From: Streptomyces katrae
GTDB lineage: Bacteria; Actinomycetota; Actinomycetes; Streptomycetales; Streptomycetaceae
NCBI RefSeq assembly: GCF_000717655.1
Contig: NZ_JNZY01000028.1
Span: 21,591-85,590 of the forward strand
Direction of reading: 5' to 3'
Length of the DNA stretch: 64,000 nt
In this document: one piece after another, positions 20,357-28,277 of the stretch
Position numbering within the stretch: position 1 is the first letter of the stretch
Layout of the letters: every line of letters starts with the position of its first letter
Position numbers and translations under genes: made by a program
Notes under the pieces: generated by a model
Database searches by the model: none
Seen by the model: the letters and a program-made list of their open reading frames with translations, nothing else
Told to the model about the DNA's origin: nothing

Positions 20357-20860
20357 TCACGTCTTCAGCAGCCGGTTGAAGAACGAACGGTAGCGCTGCA
20401 GTGCCAGCCGCAGCTCCTCCGTGGCGACGTCCTCGCCGCGGCCCCACTGGTCGACGAGCGCCTGCTTGTGGTCCGCGAACGAACGGGCGAGCGTCTGCAT
20501 CACCTCCGCGACCAGGGTGTCCGCGGACCGCACCGCGTCCTGGGGGTCGTCCACGAAACGGCCCTGGATCTCACGCCACGTCGTCCGGTACTCCTCCGCC
20601 TCCTTGGTGTCGAGCAGGGGCTCGTTCTCGTCCTCGCCTTCGTCCACACCGGAAGCGCTCCGCTCCGCGGTCAGCGCTCCCGCGTCGTCTCCCGCGCCGC
20701 GCTCCTCGTCCCGGTCCTCCTCCTGCTCTGCCGTGGCCTCCCCGGGGTAGACGGCCGTCCCCTGCGTCCGGCCGGGGTCCGCCAGGTCCTCTGTGCTGAG
20801 ACCGCTGCCGCCCAGGCGCTCCTCGCCCTCGCCGCGGTCCTGGATGCCGTCGTCGCGCAT
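20357..20860 (-). CDS. Acidic hypothetical protein, paralogue of the upstream neighbour
   Basis: This is a 167-aa protein. The first 80 residues are highly acidic and probably disordered (EEDRDEERGAGDD). The remainder is a helical module beginning EYRTTWREIQGRFVDDPQ and ending TEELRLALQRYRSFFNRLL. The same module, with the pattern W-x2-[IV]-Q-x2-FVD-x-P-x3-V-x2-AD-x-LV-x3-M and a final TEELR...YR..F..LL, is found in the protein encoded immediately upstream. The start is one base from the upstream stop, so the two are co-expressed. The function is unknown; the composition suggests a stress- or envelope-related protein. Confidence 0.7.
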   Translation of the reverse strand: MRDDGIQDRGEGEERLGGSGLSTEDLADPGRTQGTAVYPGEATAEQEEDRDEERGAGDDAGALTAERSASGVDEGEDENEPLLDTKEAEEYRTTWREIQGRFVDDPQDAVRSADTLVAEVMQTLARSFADHKQALVDQWGRGEDVATEELRLALQRYRSFFNRLLKT

Positions 20861-20861
20861 G

Positions 20862-21404
20862 TCATCGACCTCCTCGGTCGTTCAGCAGCTCGGCGAACAG
20901 GGCGCGGTAGTGCACCATCGCCCCGCGGAGCTCTTCTGTCGTCGCCCGTCCTTCGGTGCTGCGCACCTTGACCGCGTGGGCCGCGCGGTAGTGCTCGAGG
21001 GTGTCTCCGTGGGCCACCGAGAGGTCGCGGACTTGGGCGTCGAACCCGTCGGTGGGATAGCCCCGCTCCCTCATCAGCCGCGACACCAGCTCGTCGGCCT
21101 GCGTCACGGACCCTTCGGGGCGGTCCACGAAGTGCTCCTGGACACCGCTCCACTCCTGCGCATAGGCGCGGCGGCGTTCCTCCGGGAGCTCTTTGATGTC
21201 GAGATCGGCGTGGCGTTCCTCGCGGGCGTGCAGCTCGCGGTCGGCGGCCAGCCGGCCGCCCTTCTGCTCGACCGTGCGCTCGTACTCCGGTCCGAACCGG
21301 TCCTGCAGGTGGCGTCGCCGCGACCGCATCCACAATGCAGTGCCGAGCGCGATCAGCACGACCGCCGCGAGCACGATGACGGCGATGAGTGTGCCTGTTG
21401 ACAT
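20862..21404 (-). CDS. Membrane-anchored helical hypothetical protein
   Basis: The 180-aa product starts MSTGTLIAVIVLAAVVLIALGTALWM, one N-terminal membrane anchor, followed by RSRRRHLQDRFG, so the bulk faces the cytoplasm. The globular part shares with the next protein the module WSGVQEHFVDRPEGSVTQADELV, then TEELRGAMVHYRALFAELL. The pair looks like a duplicated gene in which one copy keeps a membrane anchor and the other has an acidic tail. The family is widespread in streptomycetes as I recall, but without a known role. Confidence 0.75.
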   Translation of the reverse strand: MSTGTLIAVIVLAAVVLIALGTALWMRSRRRHLQDRFGPEYERTVEQKGGRLAADRELHAREERHADLDIKELPEERRRAYAQEWSGVQEHFVDRPEGSVTQADELVSRLMRERGYPTDGFDAQVRDLSVAHGDTLEHYRAAHAVKVRSTEGRATTEELRGAMVHYRALFAELLNDRGGR

Positions 21405-21474
21405 GGTGGCCTCCGTTCCGGGGCCTCGTCGATGGGGTGGGTGCGGTGGTGCGGTGGCGGGCCGTCAGGTGCGC

Positions 21475-22032
21475 TCAGGTGCTGCCGACCGCTGCGCCGG
21501 ATGCGGCGAACTCCTTCACGAAGGCGCCGCAGAAGGCTTCCAGGTCCGCCGGTTTGCGGCTGGTGACCAGCGTGGCGGGCTCCGCGTGGCAGACGTGCAC
21601 CTTCTCGTCCACCCAGGTGCCGCCCGCGTTGCGGATGTCGGTCGCGAGGCTGGGCCAGGACGTCAGGGTCCGGCCCCGTACGACGTCCGCCTCCACCAGC
21701 GTCCAGGGCGCGTGGCAGATCGCGGCGACGGGTTTGCCCGCCTCGAAGAAGCTCCGGGTGAAACCGACGGCCAGTTCGTTCATCCGCAGGGCGTCGGGGT
21801 TGGCGACGCCGCCGGGCAGCACGAGTGCGTCGAAGGCCTCTGCCGTGCCACCTGCCAGGACGTGGTCGACGCCGTACGTGTCCCCGGGGGCGAAGTGCCG
21901 GAACGCGCGGACGCGGCCGGGCTCGGTGGACACCAGCCGCGGGTTCCATCCGGCGTCGAGCACGGCCTGCCAGGGCTCGGTCAGTTCGATCTCCTCGACG
22001 CCCTCGGGCGCCGTGAGGAAGGCGATACGCAT
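21475..22032 (-). CDS. DJ-1/PfpI family glutamine-amidotransferase-like protein
   Basis: I prefer the ATG at 22032, six bases after GAGGTG, over the GTG at 22041 that overlaps that site. The 185-aa product starts MRIAFLTAPEGVEEIEL. The nucleophile elbow is AAICHAPWTLVEA with the catalytic Cys-His, preceded by DALVLPGGVANPDAL and followed by RGRTLTSWPSLATDIRNAG. This matches PfpI/YhbO-type proteins (general stress protein 18 group), which act as proteases, deglycases or chaperones of damaged protein depending on the study. It is monocistronic and 70 bp downstream of the membrane-anchored protein start. Confidence 0.88.
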   Translation of the reverse strand: MRIAFLTAPEGVEEIELTEPWQAVLDAGWNPRLVSTEPGRVRAFRHFAPGDTYGVDHVLAGGTAEAFDALVLPGGVANPDALRMNELAVGFTRSFFEAGKPVAAICHAPWTLVEADVVRGRTLTSWPSLATDIRNAGGTWVDEKVHVCHAEPATLVTSRKPADLEAFCGAFVKEFAASGAAVGST

Positions 22033-22261
22033 CGGGGACACCTCGTTCGGTCAGGCGGTTCCGGCACCGCTGGATTCTCTTGTACGTGCGGCGCCTGCCC
22101 GGACGGAAGCGTCTCAATCAGCGCCGCCCGGCCGAGAGCGGCCGGAGGAGGCCCCACGCGCCGACACCGTGTCGCCGAGGTCCCGGCACGGCGGCGGATT
22201 AGGCTCGCGGGCGGCGGGTACCGGTGACCGGCCGTTCCCTATCCGGAGGAGGTCGGCTCCC

Positions 22262-22735
22262 ATGCCAGACGATCGGGACGAGACCCCGGCGGAGCGGGCC
22301 GACCGCCGCTGGAACGAGACGCTCCAAGAAGTCCGCGTCGCCCAGACCGGGGCCCAGATCCTCTTCGGCTTCCTGCTCAGCGTCGCCTTCACGCCCCGCT
22401 TCGAGGAACTGGGCCCTTTCGACCGCGGCCTGTACGTCGTGACCGTGGCGCTGGGCGCCCTGGCGACCGGGACCATGATCGCCCCGGTCGCCTACCACCA
22501 ACTGCTGGCCGGCCACCACCTCAAGCCGCAACTGGTCAAGGCGGCGGGGCGGCTGGTCTCCACCGGCATCGTGCTCCTCGCGCTGACCGTGACCCTCTCG
22601 GTGCTGCTCCTGCTGCGGGTCGCCACCTCGCACTGGATCGCCTGGCCGGTGACCGCCTGTGTCACCGGCTGGTTCGCGATCTGCTGGCTGGTCATGCCGA
22701 GCATGCTCCTGCGCAACAAGACCAGGAAGGCGTGA
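22262..22735 (+). CDS. DUF6328 family membrane protein
   Basis: The start is the ATG at 22262 behind GGAGGAGG; 157 aa. The N-terminus DETPAERADRRWNETLQEVRVAQTG is cytoplasmic. Four membrane segments follow: ILFGFLLSVAFTPRF, YVVTVALGALATGTMIAPVAY, STGIVLLALTVTLSVLLLLRV and WPVTACVTGWFAICWLVMP. RWNETLQEVRVAQTGAQILFGFLL is the family signature I recall for this actinobacterial family of unknown function. It is an isolated gene divergent from the DJ-1 gene. Confidence 0.82.
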   Translation: MPDDRDETPAERADRRWNETLQEVRVAQTGAQILFGFLLSVAFTPRFEELGPFDRGLYVVTVALGALATGTMIAPVAYHQLLAGHHLKPQLVKAAGRLVSTGIVLLALTVTLSVLLLLRVATSHWIAWPVTACVTGWFAICWLVMPSMLLRNKTRKA

Positions 22736-22858
22736 GGCGCGGCGTCTCGTACGCCGCGTGAAGGGCCGGCCGCGCAGGGCGATCGCAGGTTTTCGCCTCC
22801 GGCGTCCGGGCAGGCGCCGGACATCGGGGACCGGATGACGCACGAGGAGGGACGGGCC

Positions 22859-23080
22859 ATGGAAGACCAAGGCGGCGCCGGAGGCGCCCCCCTGCACGAC
22901 CACGACGACAAGGAACGGCGCCGCGCCCCGCACGTCCCGCCCCGTGCCGGGACCGACGGCAAGGACCTGCCGCCCGTCCGGGCGGCGGACACCGACGAGG
23001 CGAGCCGGCTGGACCGGCCGGACGAGGCGACCGAGCCGCCGCGCACGACCCGCCGCCGGGAGCGCGGCTCCGCAGGCTGA
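22859..23080 (+). CDS. Small disordered hypothetical protein (73 aa)
   Basis: The start is the ATG at 22859 with GGAGGG eight bases upstream. The product is hydrophilic, Asp/Glu/Arg/Pro-rich and predicted disordered (LHDHDDKERRRAPHVPPRAG, DEASRLDRPDEATEPP). There are no hydrophobic segments or motifs. The clear ribosome binding site and codon bias support a real gene, but it could be a spurious frame. I see no function. Confidence 0.45.
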   Translation: MEDQGGAGGAPLHDHDDKERRRAPHVPPRAGTDGKDLPPVRAADTDEASRLDRPDEATEPPRTTRRRERGSAG

Positions 23081-23134
23081 TCCCGTACTCGGGTTCACCG
23101 GTCGCGTTCACCGGTCACAGCGGTGCCCGGCCGG

Positions 23135-23857
23135 TCACCGGACCAGTCGGACGAACGCGCGGGCGTTGACGACGGCGGCCCCGCCCGGGTCGTTGTTGAA
23201 GTACGCGAAGACATCGGCGTCCGCGGGCCAGGTGTCGGCGATACGGGCCGCCCAGGAGCGCAGTGCCGTGCGACCGTAGCGGGGTGCCGGATCGGCCCGT
23301 CCCTCGTGGAACCGTACGTATCCCCATTCGGCGGTCCGCCACAGCGGTGTCACGGGCCGCGAGCCGCGGTCGGCCCAGCACAGGGCGGCCCGGTGGTCCG
23401 TGAGGACCTTGCGCACGTCCGCGGTCCACCACGACTCGTGCCGCGGTTCGACGGCGACGCGGGTGCCGGCCGGGAAACACGCCAGACAGCCGTCCAGCGC
23501 GTCCGGGTCGGCCCGCAGGGTCGGGGGCAGCTGGAGCAGGACCGGCCCCAGCCGGTCGCCCAGGGCGGCCGCGTGCGTCATCAGCCGGTGGACCGGTTCC
23601 TTGGGGTCGTGCAGTCGTTTGATGTGCGTCAGGTACCGGCTGGCCTTCACCGCCATGACGAAGCCCCGGGGCGTGCGTTCGCGCCACCGGGCGAAGGTTT
23701 CCGCAGAAGGCAGCTTGTAGAAGGCGTTGTTGCTCTCCACGGTGGCGAAGTGCTCCGCGTACACCTCCAGCCACAACCGCTGGGGCCGGTCGGGCGGATA
23801 GAGGATCCCTGCCCAGTCCCGGTACTGCCATCCCGAGGTGCCGACGCGTACGGGCAT
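23135..23857 (-). CDS. DUF72 (YecE-like) protein
   Basis: This 240-aa protein has a predicted TIM-barrel-like fold. It opens with VRVGTSGWQYRDWAGILYP, the diagnostic N-terminus, followed by FATVESNNAFYKLPSAETFARW, GFVMAVKASRYLTHIKRL, VAVEPRHESWW and VFAYFNNDPGGAAVVNAR. All conserved blocks are present and the length is normal. The biochemical activity of DUF72 proteins is not established to my knowledge. The gene begins four bases after the stop of the next entry (same strand), so the two form an operon with a glutathionyl-hydroquinone-reductase-like enzyme. Confidence 0.92.
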   Translation of the reverse strand: MPVRVGTSGWQYRDWAGILYPPDRPQRLWLEVYAEHFATVESNNAFYKLPSAETFARWRERTPRGFVMAVKASRYLTHIKRLHDPKEPVHRLMTHAAALGDRLGPVLLQLPPTLRADPDALDGCLACFPAGTRVAVEPRHESWWTADVRKVLTDHRAALCWADRGSRPVTPLWRTAEWGYVRFHEGRADPAPRYGRTALRSWAARIADTWPADADVFAYFNNDPGGAAVVNARAFVRLVR

Positions 23858-23861
23858 GACG

Positions 23862-24881
23862 TCACCGGCTCAGGGGGCGAGCGGGGTTGTGGTCGGCCGG
23901 GACGGCCTCCGCCGCCGGGGCCGGGCCGGGCGGTGTGCCGTCGCCGAAGGGGCGCCCGCCCAGCGCTGCGCGGCCGTGCGGTGAGAGCCAGCCCGACAGG
24001 TCCGGGCCGACCGGCACGATCCCGGTCGGGTTGATGTCGTCCTGCACCGTGAAGTAGTGCCTCTTGATGTGGTCGAAGTCGACCGTGTCGCCGAAGCCGG
24101 GTGTCTGGAAGAGGTCGCGGGCGTACGCCCAGAGCACGGGCATCTCGGACAGCTTCTGCCGGTTGCACTTGAAATGGCCGTGGTAGACGGCATCGAAGCG
24201 GACGAGCGTGGTGAACAGCCGTACGTCCGCCTCCGTGATCGTGTCACCGACGAGGTAGCGCGAGCCCTCCAGGCGCGCGGAGAGCCGGTCGAGCCGGCTG
24301 AACAGACGCTCGTACGCATCGGCGTACGACTCCTGCGACCCGGCGAACCCGGCCCGGTAGACGCCGTTGTTCACGTCCCGGTACACCACCTCGTTCACGG
24401 CGTCGATCTCCGGCCGAAGGGCGGGCGGATAGAGCGCCGGCGCTCCGCTGCGGTGGTACGCCTCCCACTCCAGCGACAGGTCGAGCGTGATCTGCGGAAC
24501 GTCATTGGTCACGACCTGACCGGTCGGTACGTCCACGATCGCCGGGACGGTGATGCCCCGTTCGTATCCGGGATCGCGGGCGAAGTAGGCGTCCTGCAGC
24601 CGCTCGATCCCGAGCACCGGGTCGCGACCCCCCGGATCGAGGTCGAACCGCCAGCTGCGTTCGTCGTGGGTGGGTCCGGCGACGGCCATGGGCAGAGCCG
24701 CCTCCAGCCCGAGGAGCCGCCGTACGATCACGGCCCGGCCGGCCCAGGGGCAGGCCCGGCTGACCACCAGACGGTAGCGGCCGCTCTCCACTGGGAAGCC
24801 GTCGCGTCCGTCGGCGGTGATCCGGGTGGTGAGGTACCGGTCGTCGCGGGAGTACTCCTTGCCTCGCGTCACATAGCTCAC
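23862..24881 (-). CDS. Glutathionyl-hydroquinone-reductase-like GST (Xi class, YqjG/ECM4)
   Basis: This 339-aa cytoplasmic protein has the thioredoxin-like domain with the catalytic Cys44 in VVSRACPWAGRAVIVRRLLG, then HDERSWRFD. The helical GST domain contains VNEVVYRDVNNGVYRAGFA, YLVGDTITEADVRLFTTLVRFDAVYHGHFKCN and KRHYFTVQDDINPTGIVP. These are the Xi-class GST hallmarks. Actinobacteria make mycothiol rather than glutathione, so the physiological thiol is probably mycothiol, acting on thiolated quinols. It is the first gene of a two-gene operon with DUF72. Confidence 0.9.
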   Translation of the reverse strand: MSYVTRGKEYSRDDRYLTTRITADGRDGFPVESGRYRLVVSRACPWAGRAVIVRRLLGLEAALPMAVAGPTHDERSWRFDLDPGGRDPVLGIERLQDAYFARDPGYERGITVPAIVDVPTGQVVTNDVPQITLDLSLEWEAYHRSGAPALYPPALRPEIDAVNEVVYRDVNNGVYRAGFAGSQESYADAYERLFSRLDRLSARLEGSRYLVGDTITEADVRLFTTLVRFDAVYHGHFKCNRQKLSEMPVLWAYARDLFQTPGFGDTVDFDHIKRHYFTVQDDINPTGIVPVGPDLSGWLSPHGRAALGGRPFGDGTPPGPAPAAEAVPADHNPARPLSR

Positions 24882-24993
24882 GCGGACCGCCTACCCGGGA
24901 ATTGCGGCAGCGAACGCGGATGCGGCCCGCAACCGGTGCGGGTCGGCGTCGAGCTTCTCCTTCGCCTCGGCCGCCCGGTTGCATCGGATTGCG

Positions 24994-25056
24994 CCGGACT
25001 CGACAGGCTGCCGACGGGTCGCACCGGACTCGGGATGACGCGCGGCCGGAGTCCGG
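24994..25056. promoter_or_regulatory. Three CCGGACTC half-sites upstream of the cyclodipeptide synthase operon
   Basis: CCGGACTC occurs at 24994-25001 and 25024-25031, and its inverse GAGTCCGG at 25049-25056. The second and third can also form an 8-bp stem with a 17-base loop. They occupy the middle of the 316-bp region between divergent genes, 140-200 bp upstream of the cyclodipeptide synthase. They may be operator half-sites or part of a leader; no regulator gene lies next to them. A CTAGAT hexamer nine bases before the ATG at 25198 could be a -10 element of a leaderless transcript. Confidence 0.35.
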
Positions 25057-25197
25057 AATCCGTAGCCGCGGACGACTGTCGGGCAGCTGACCTGCGGGTG
25101 AACCCTCGGTGTCGCCAGCGCGCGTCCGCCCTTCGGTTCTGCGTCGGCCACAACGAAATCCGCAGAGTAACCGGCCGGTAGCTCTAGATCATCTGAC

Positions 25198-26001
25198 ATG
25201 TTCTCGGTTAGCGTCATCTCGCGCGCCGCCACACCCAGGGCACACGGCCCTGCCGGGACTAGCGGCGCAGGGGAATTACTCACGTTGACGACTGCCATTC
25301 AAGGCATCTTCGCCGTCCGTCCCTATACGCCTCACTGCCAGGTGATCCATGACGAGGGTGATCACGCCGTCATCGGCATCTCCTCCGGGAACTCGTACTT
25401 CACCCACGACCGCGTGCTCGATCTCGCCCGGTGGGGGCTCGAACACTTCCGGCAGGTCGATCTCATCTGGACCGACATGCACGTGGCCGAGATGTTCGTG
25501 GCCCTCGGCTACCCCGAGGTCGAAGCGCAGCGCAAGGCGGTGAAGAACCTCCGCGGCGTCCGCGCCAAGGTCACCGCCGCGGTCGCCGCCCTCGACCCCG
25601 AGGGGGAGCGGCTGCGCGGCCGTCCCATGTCCGCGCTCCTGGAGTTGCCGGCCTACCAGCGCATCCGTTCCCGGCTCGACACCCTCATGACCGACGACCC
25701 CGAGTTCCGCGAGGTGTGTGACCAACTCGCGGCCCGGTTCCTCGCCGACAAGCTGAACGGCCAGCCGCCCACCCAGCTGCAGCGCGAGGTGTGCATCAAG
25801 TACGTGTGCGCCGAGGTACCCCTGTTCCTGGACACCCCGGCCATCCTCGGGGTCTCCTCCTCGCTCAACTGCTACCACCAGGCACTGCCGTTGGCAGAGC
25901 TGCTGTACGCACGGGGCTGGGGCCTGCGCGCCTCGCGCAATCAGGGCCATGCCGTCATCACCCCCGCCGAAGAACCCGAAGAACAGGACCGCTCCGCATG
26001 A
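25198..26001 (+). CDS. tRNA-dependent cyclodipeptide synthase (Rv2275-like, probable cyclo-dityrosine type)
   Basis: The enzyme couples two aminoacyl-tRNAs into a cyclic dipeptide. In the 267-aa reading the nucleophile is Ser62 in [13 protein letters not shown], Tyr202 and Glu206 are in [19 protein letters not shown], and Tyr226-His227 are in [20 protein letters not shown]. The NYH-type residues are therefore complete. The C-terminal half is almost superimposable on my memory of M. tuberculosis Rv2275, the cyclo(Tyr-Tyr) synthase ([22 protein letters not shown]). The start is uncertain: the ATG at 25198 has no Shine-Dalgarno and would be leaderless; the TTG at 25285 follows AGGGGA. With the ATG start, codon 27 (25276-25278) is the rare TTA. 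The gene overlaps the P450 gene by ATGA. Confidence 0.93.
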   Translation: MFSVSVISRAATPRAHGPAGTSGAGELLTLTTAIQGIFAVRPYTPHCQVIHDEGDHAVIGISSGNSYFTHDRVLDLARWGLEHFRQVDLIWTDMHVAEMFVALGYPEVEAQRKAVKNLRGVRAKVTAAVAALDPEGERLRGRPMSALLELPAYQRIRSRLDTLMTDDPEFREVCDQLAARFLADKLNGQPPTQLQREVCIKYVCAEVPLFLDTPAILGVSSSLNCYHQALPLAELLYARGWGLRASRNQGHAVITPAEEPEEQDRSA

Positions 26002-27215
26002 CCACCACCACCGACCCCTCCACGGCCGCCGCGGCCGACGAGCTCACCCGGTTCCCGTTCGACGCCAACGGCACGCGACTGCCCGACGAGATCGCGCACC
26101 TCCTCACCGACGAGCCGGTCAAAAAGGTCCGCACCATAGCCGGAGCCGAGGCCTGGCTGGTGTCCTCCTATCGACTGTGCAGGCAGGTACTCGACGACCC
26201 GCGGTTCTCCCTCAAGGACACCTCCGCCCCGGGTGCGCCCCGCCAGTACGCGTTGACCATCCCCCCGGAGGTGGTCAACAACATGGGGAACATCACGGGT
26301 GCCGGGCTCCGCAAGGCCGTGATGAAGGCCCTCAACCCGAAGGCCCCCGGCCTGGAGGCATGGCTGACCGGCCGCGCGCACGCGCTCGTCGACCAGTTGG
26401 TCGCGACAGGGGTGCCGGCCGACCTGCGCCGCGACTTCACCGTCCCCTACTCCACCGGGCTGCACTGCCACATCCTCGGCATCCCCCAGAGCGACGGCCC
26501 CGACCTCTACCGGTCGCTGCACGTCGCGTTCATGAACAGCCCCCGCACCATCCCCGCGGCGGACATCAACTGGGACCGCGACATGGGCCACATGATCGCC
26601 CGTCTCGACGACCCGGCGACGACGGGCCTCATGGCCGAACTCGCCGCCCTGCGGGACGACCCCGACTACGCGCACCTGACGGACGAGATGCTCGCCACCG
26701 TCGGCGTCACGATGTTCGGCGCGGGCGTCATCAGCGTCATGGGCTTCCTCACCATGGCACTCGTCTCTCTCATCCAGCACCCCGAATTGAAGGCCCAGTT
26801 GATCGCCGACCCGGCGCTCATCCCGGCCGCGGTGGACGAGCTGCTGCGCATCAACCTGTCGATCGCCGACGGCCTGCCCCGGATCGCCACCGAGACCATG
26901 CAGCTCGGCGACGTCACCGTGCAGAAGGGGGAGCTCGTCCTCGTCCTCGTCGAGGCCGCCAACCACGACCCCGCCGAATTCGAGGACCCGCACACCGTCC
27001 GCCTCGACCGGCCGAACCCGAACGCGCACCTGTCGTTCGGCGGAGGAGGCCACTACTGCCCCGCCACCGCCCTCGGCAAGCGGCACGCACAGATCGCCGT
27101 CGAGGTCCTGCTCGAGCGGCTGCCCGGCCTCGACCTCGCCGTGCCGATCGAACAGCTCGTATGGCGCACCGGGTTCATGAAGCGCATCCCCGAGCGGCTG
27201 CCCGTGCTCTGGTGA
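25998..27215 (+). CDS. Cytochrome P450 of the CYP121 type
   Basis: This 405-aa P450 is translationally coupled to the cyclodipeptide synthase (ATGA overlap). The haem ligand is Cys354 in [20 protein letters not shown], the ExxR motif is ELLR 281-284, and the I-helix reads [12 protein letters not shown]. Extended blocks match recalled CYP121 from M. tuberculosis: [42 protein letters not shown] and a final [13 protein letters not shown]121 couples the two tyrosine rings of cyclo(Tyr-Tyr) to make mycocyclosin. Here the substrate-contact positions equivalent to CYP121 Gln385 and Arg386 are Met394 and Lys395, while the Trp182 and Ser237 equivalents are kept. The same class of reaction is likely, but the exact product may differ. 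No redoxin partner gene is adjacent. Confidence 0.95.
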   Translation: MTTTTDPSTAAAADELTRFPFDANGTRLPDEIAHLLTDEPVKKVRTIAGAEAWLVSSYRLCRQVLDDPRFSLKDTSAPGAPRQYALTIPPEVVNNMGNITGAGLRKAVMKALNPKAPGLEAWLTGRAHALVDQLVATGVPADLRRDFTVPYSTGLHCHILGIPQSDGPDLYRSLHVAFMNSPRTIPAADINWDRDMGHMIARLDDPATTGLMAELAALRDDPDYAHLTDEMLATVGVTMFGAGVISVMGFLTMALVSLIQHPELKAQLIADPALIPAAVDELLRINLSIADGLPRIATETMQLGDVTVQKGELVLVLVEAANHDPAEFEDPHTVRLDRPNPNAHLSFGGGGHYCPATALGKRHAQIAVEVLLERLPGLDLAVPIEQLVWRTGFMKRIPERLPVLW

Positions 27216-27238
27216 CGCAGCCCTAGCCGCCTTCGGGT

Positions 27239-27267
27239 ACCGGCAGCCGGGACGCCCGGCTGCCGGT
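27239..27267. terminator. Terminator hairpin after the P450
   Basis: ACCGGCAGCCGGG pairs perfectly over 13 bp with CCCGGCTGCCGGT around the three-base loop ACG, beginning 24 bp after the P450 stop. There is no U-tract. The next gene is convergent, so the hairpin may act on both transcripts. Confidence 0.75.
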
Positions 27268-27317
27268 CCCGGGCGGCTGAGCACCGTCCCCACCGGTCAC
27301 AGGTGCCGGATCAGCAT

Positions 27318-27341
27318 GTCCTGACGTCCTGACGTCCTGAT
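27318..27341. repeat. Three tandem copies of an 8-bp unit
   Basis: GTCCTGAC is repeated head to tail (GTCCTGAC, GTCCTGAC, GTCCTGAT). About 20 bp further on, GGATCCCCGG is repeated twice. Both lie in the convergent gap between the P450 and hydrolase genes. They are probably slippage-generated repeats without function. Confidence 0.6.
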
Positions 27342-27389
27342 GCCCGTACGCCTTGACCGGTGGATCCCCGGGGGATCCCCGGGGCCGCC

Positions 27390-28277
27390 TCAGGGTGCCA
27401 GGAACGAGGTGAGCGCGGCCGCCACCGCGACAGGATCCTCCAGCTGCGGGTAGTGCCCCACGGCAGGCGGCCCGGCGAGCTCCACGACCCCGGCCTGCGG
27501 CATGCGTGCCCGGATCCGGGCGAGAACGTGGGCCCCGCTGATCGGGTCGGCAGGCCCCCATACGAACAGTGTGGGTCCGGGGTAGCCCTCGAGGGCCGAG
27601 GCCCAGCGCGCGGCATGCCGGCGGCGCTCGTCGATGTAGCGCAGCAGTCGCGGGGCCAGGCGGTGGCCACCGGCCCGGGACGCGGACGCCCACAGGTCGT
27701 GCAGGTCCTCGTCGTGGACCGGCCGCCCGAGCACGGCGCGCAGGGACCCGGCGAACCGCCGCTCCGTGGTGAGAGGCGCCAGCAGCGGACCCAACGGGCC
27801 GTGCAGCAGGCGCTGGATCGGCACCGGGCGGTGCAGATCGGGGTAGAGGCCGCCGTTGAGCCAGGCCATGCGGGTGATCCGGGCCGGGTCGCGGGCCAGC
27901 AGCTCCTGGCCGACGCTCACCCCGTAGTCGTGTGCGACCAGGGCGGTTCTGCCGATTCCGTACCGCCGCCAGACCTCCTCGACCAACGAGGCCTGGTCGA
28001 GGAGCGAGTAGCGGTGATGCCGGGGCTTGTCGCTCTCCCCGAAACCGAGCAGGTCCAGCGTGGTGACCCGGAGTCCGGCCGCGACGAGCGCCGGGACGAC
28101 GGCGGCCCAGTCGTGGGAGGAGGTCGGGAAACCGTGGACGAGGGTGACGGGAGCGCCGAGCGCGGGCCCGTCCTGGCGTACGAACACCGAGTGGCCGTCA
28201 ATCCGGACGGTGCTGCCGCCCTCGGTCCAGCGGCGCAGCGGCGGCAGGACGCGTCCGCTGCTCATGCCGGCGGTCAT
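27390..28277 (-). CDS. Alpha/beta hydrolase (epoxide hydrolase/haloalkane dehalogenase-like)
   Basis: The start is the ATG at 28277, overlapping the TetR stop (ATGA); 295 aa, cytoplasmic. The oxyanion-hole motif is VTLVHGFPTSSHDWAAVVP. The nucleophile elbow is LVAHDYGVSVGQ, where the nucleophile is Asp rather than Ser. The catalytic His is in VGHYPQLEDPVAVAAAL. An Asp nucleophile is typical of epoxide hydrolases and dehalogenases, so a C-O or C-halogen bond is a better guess than an ester. It is the last gene of an operon with a class II aldolase-like protein and a TetR regulator. Confidence 0.87.
   Translation of the reverse strand: MTAGMSSGRVLPPLRRWTEGGSTVRIDGHSVFVRQDGPALGAPVTLVHGFPTSSHDWAAVVPALVAAGLRVTTLDLLGFGESDKPRHHRYSLLDQASLVEEVWRRYGIGRTALVAHDYGVSVGQELLARDPARITRMAWLNGGLYPDLHRPVPIQRLLHGPLGPLLAPLTTERRFAGSLRAVLGRPVHDEDLHDLWASASRAGGHRLAPRLLRYIDERRRHAARWASALEGYPGPTLFVWGPADPISGAHVLARIRARMPQAGVVELAGPPAVGHYPQLEDPVAVAAALTSFLAP

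Noticed and set aside
22740..23100. The small ORF after DUF6328 as a coupled partner protein
   Set aside because: It has its own ribosome binding site and a gap of over 100 bp, and its sequence is disordered without motifs, so I list it only as a low-confidence hypothetical.
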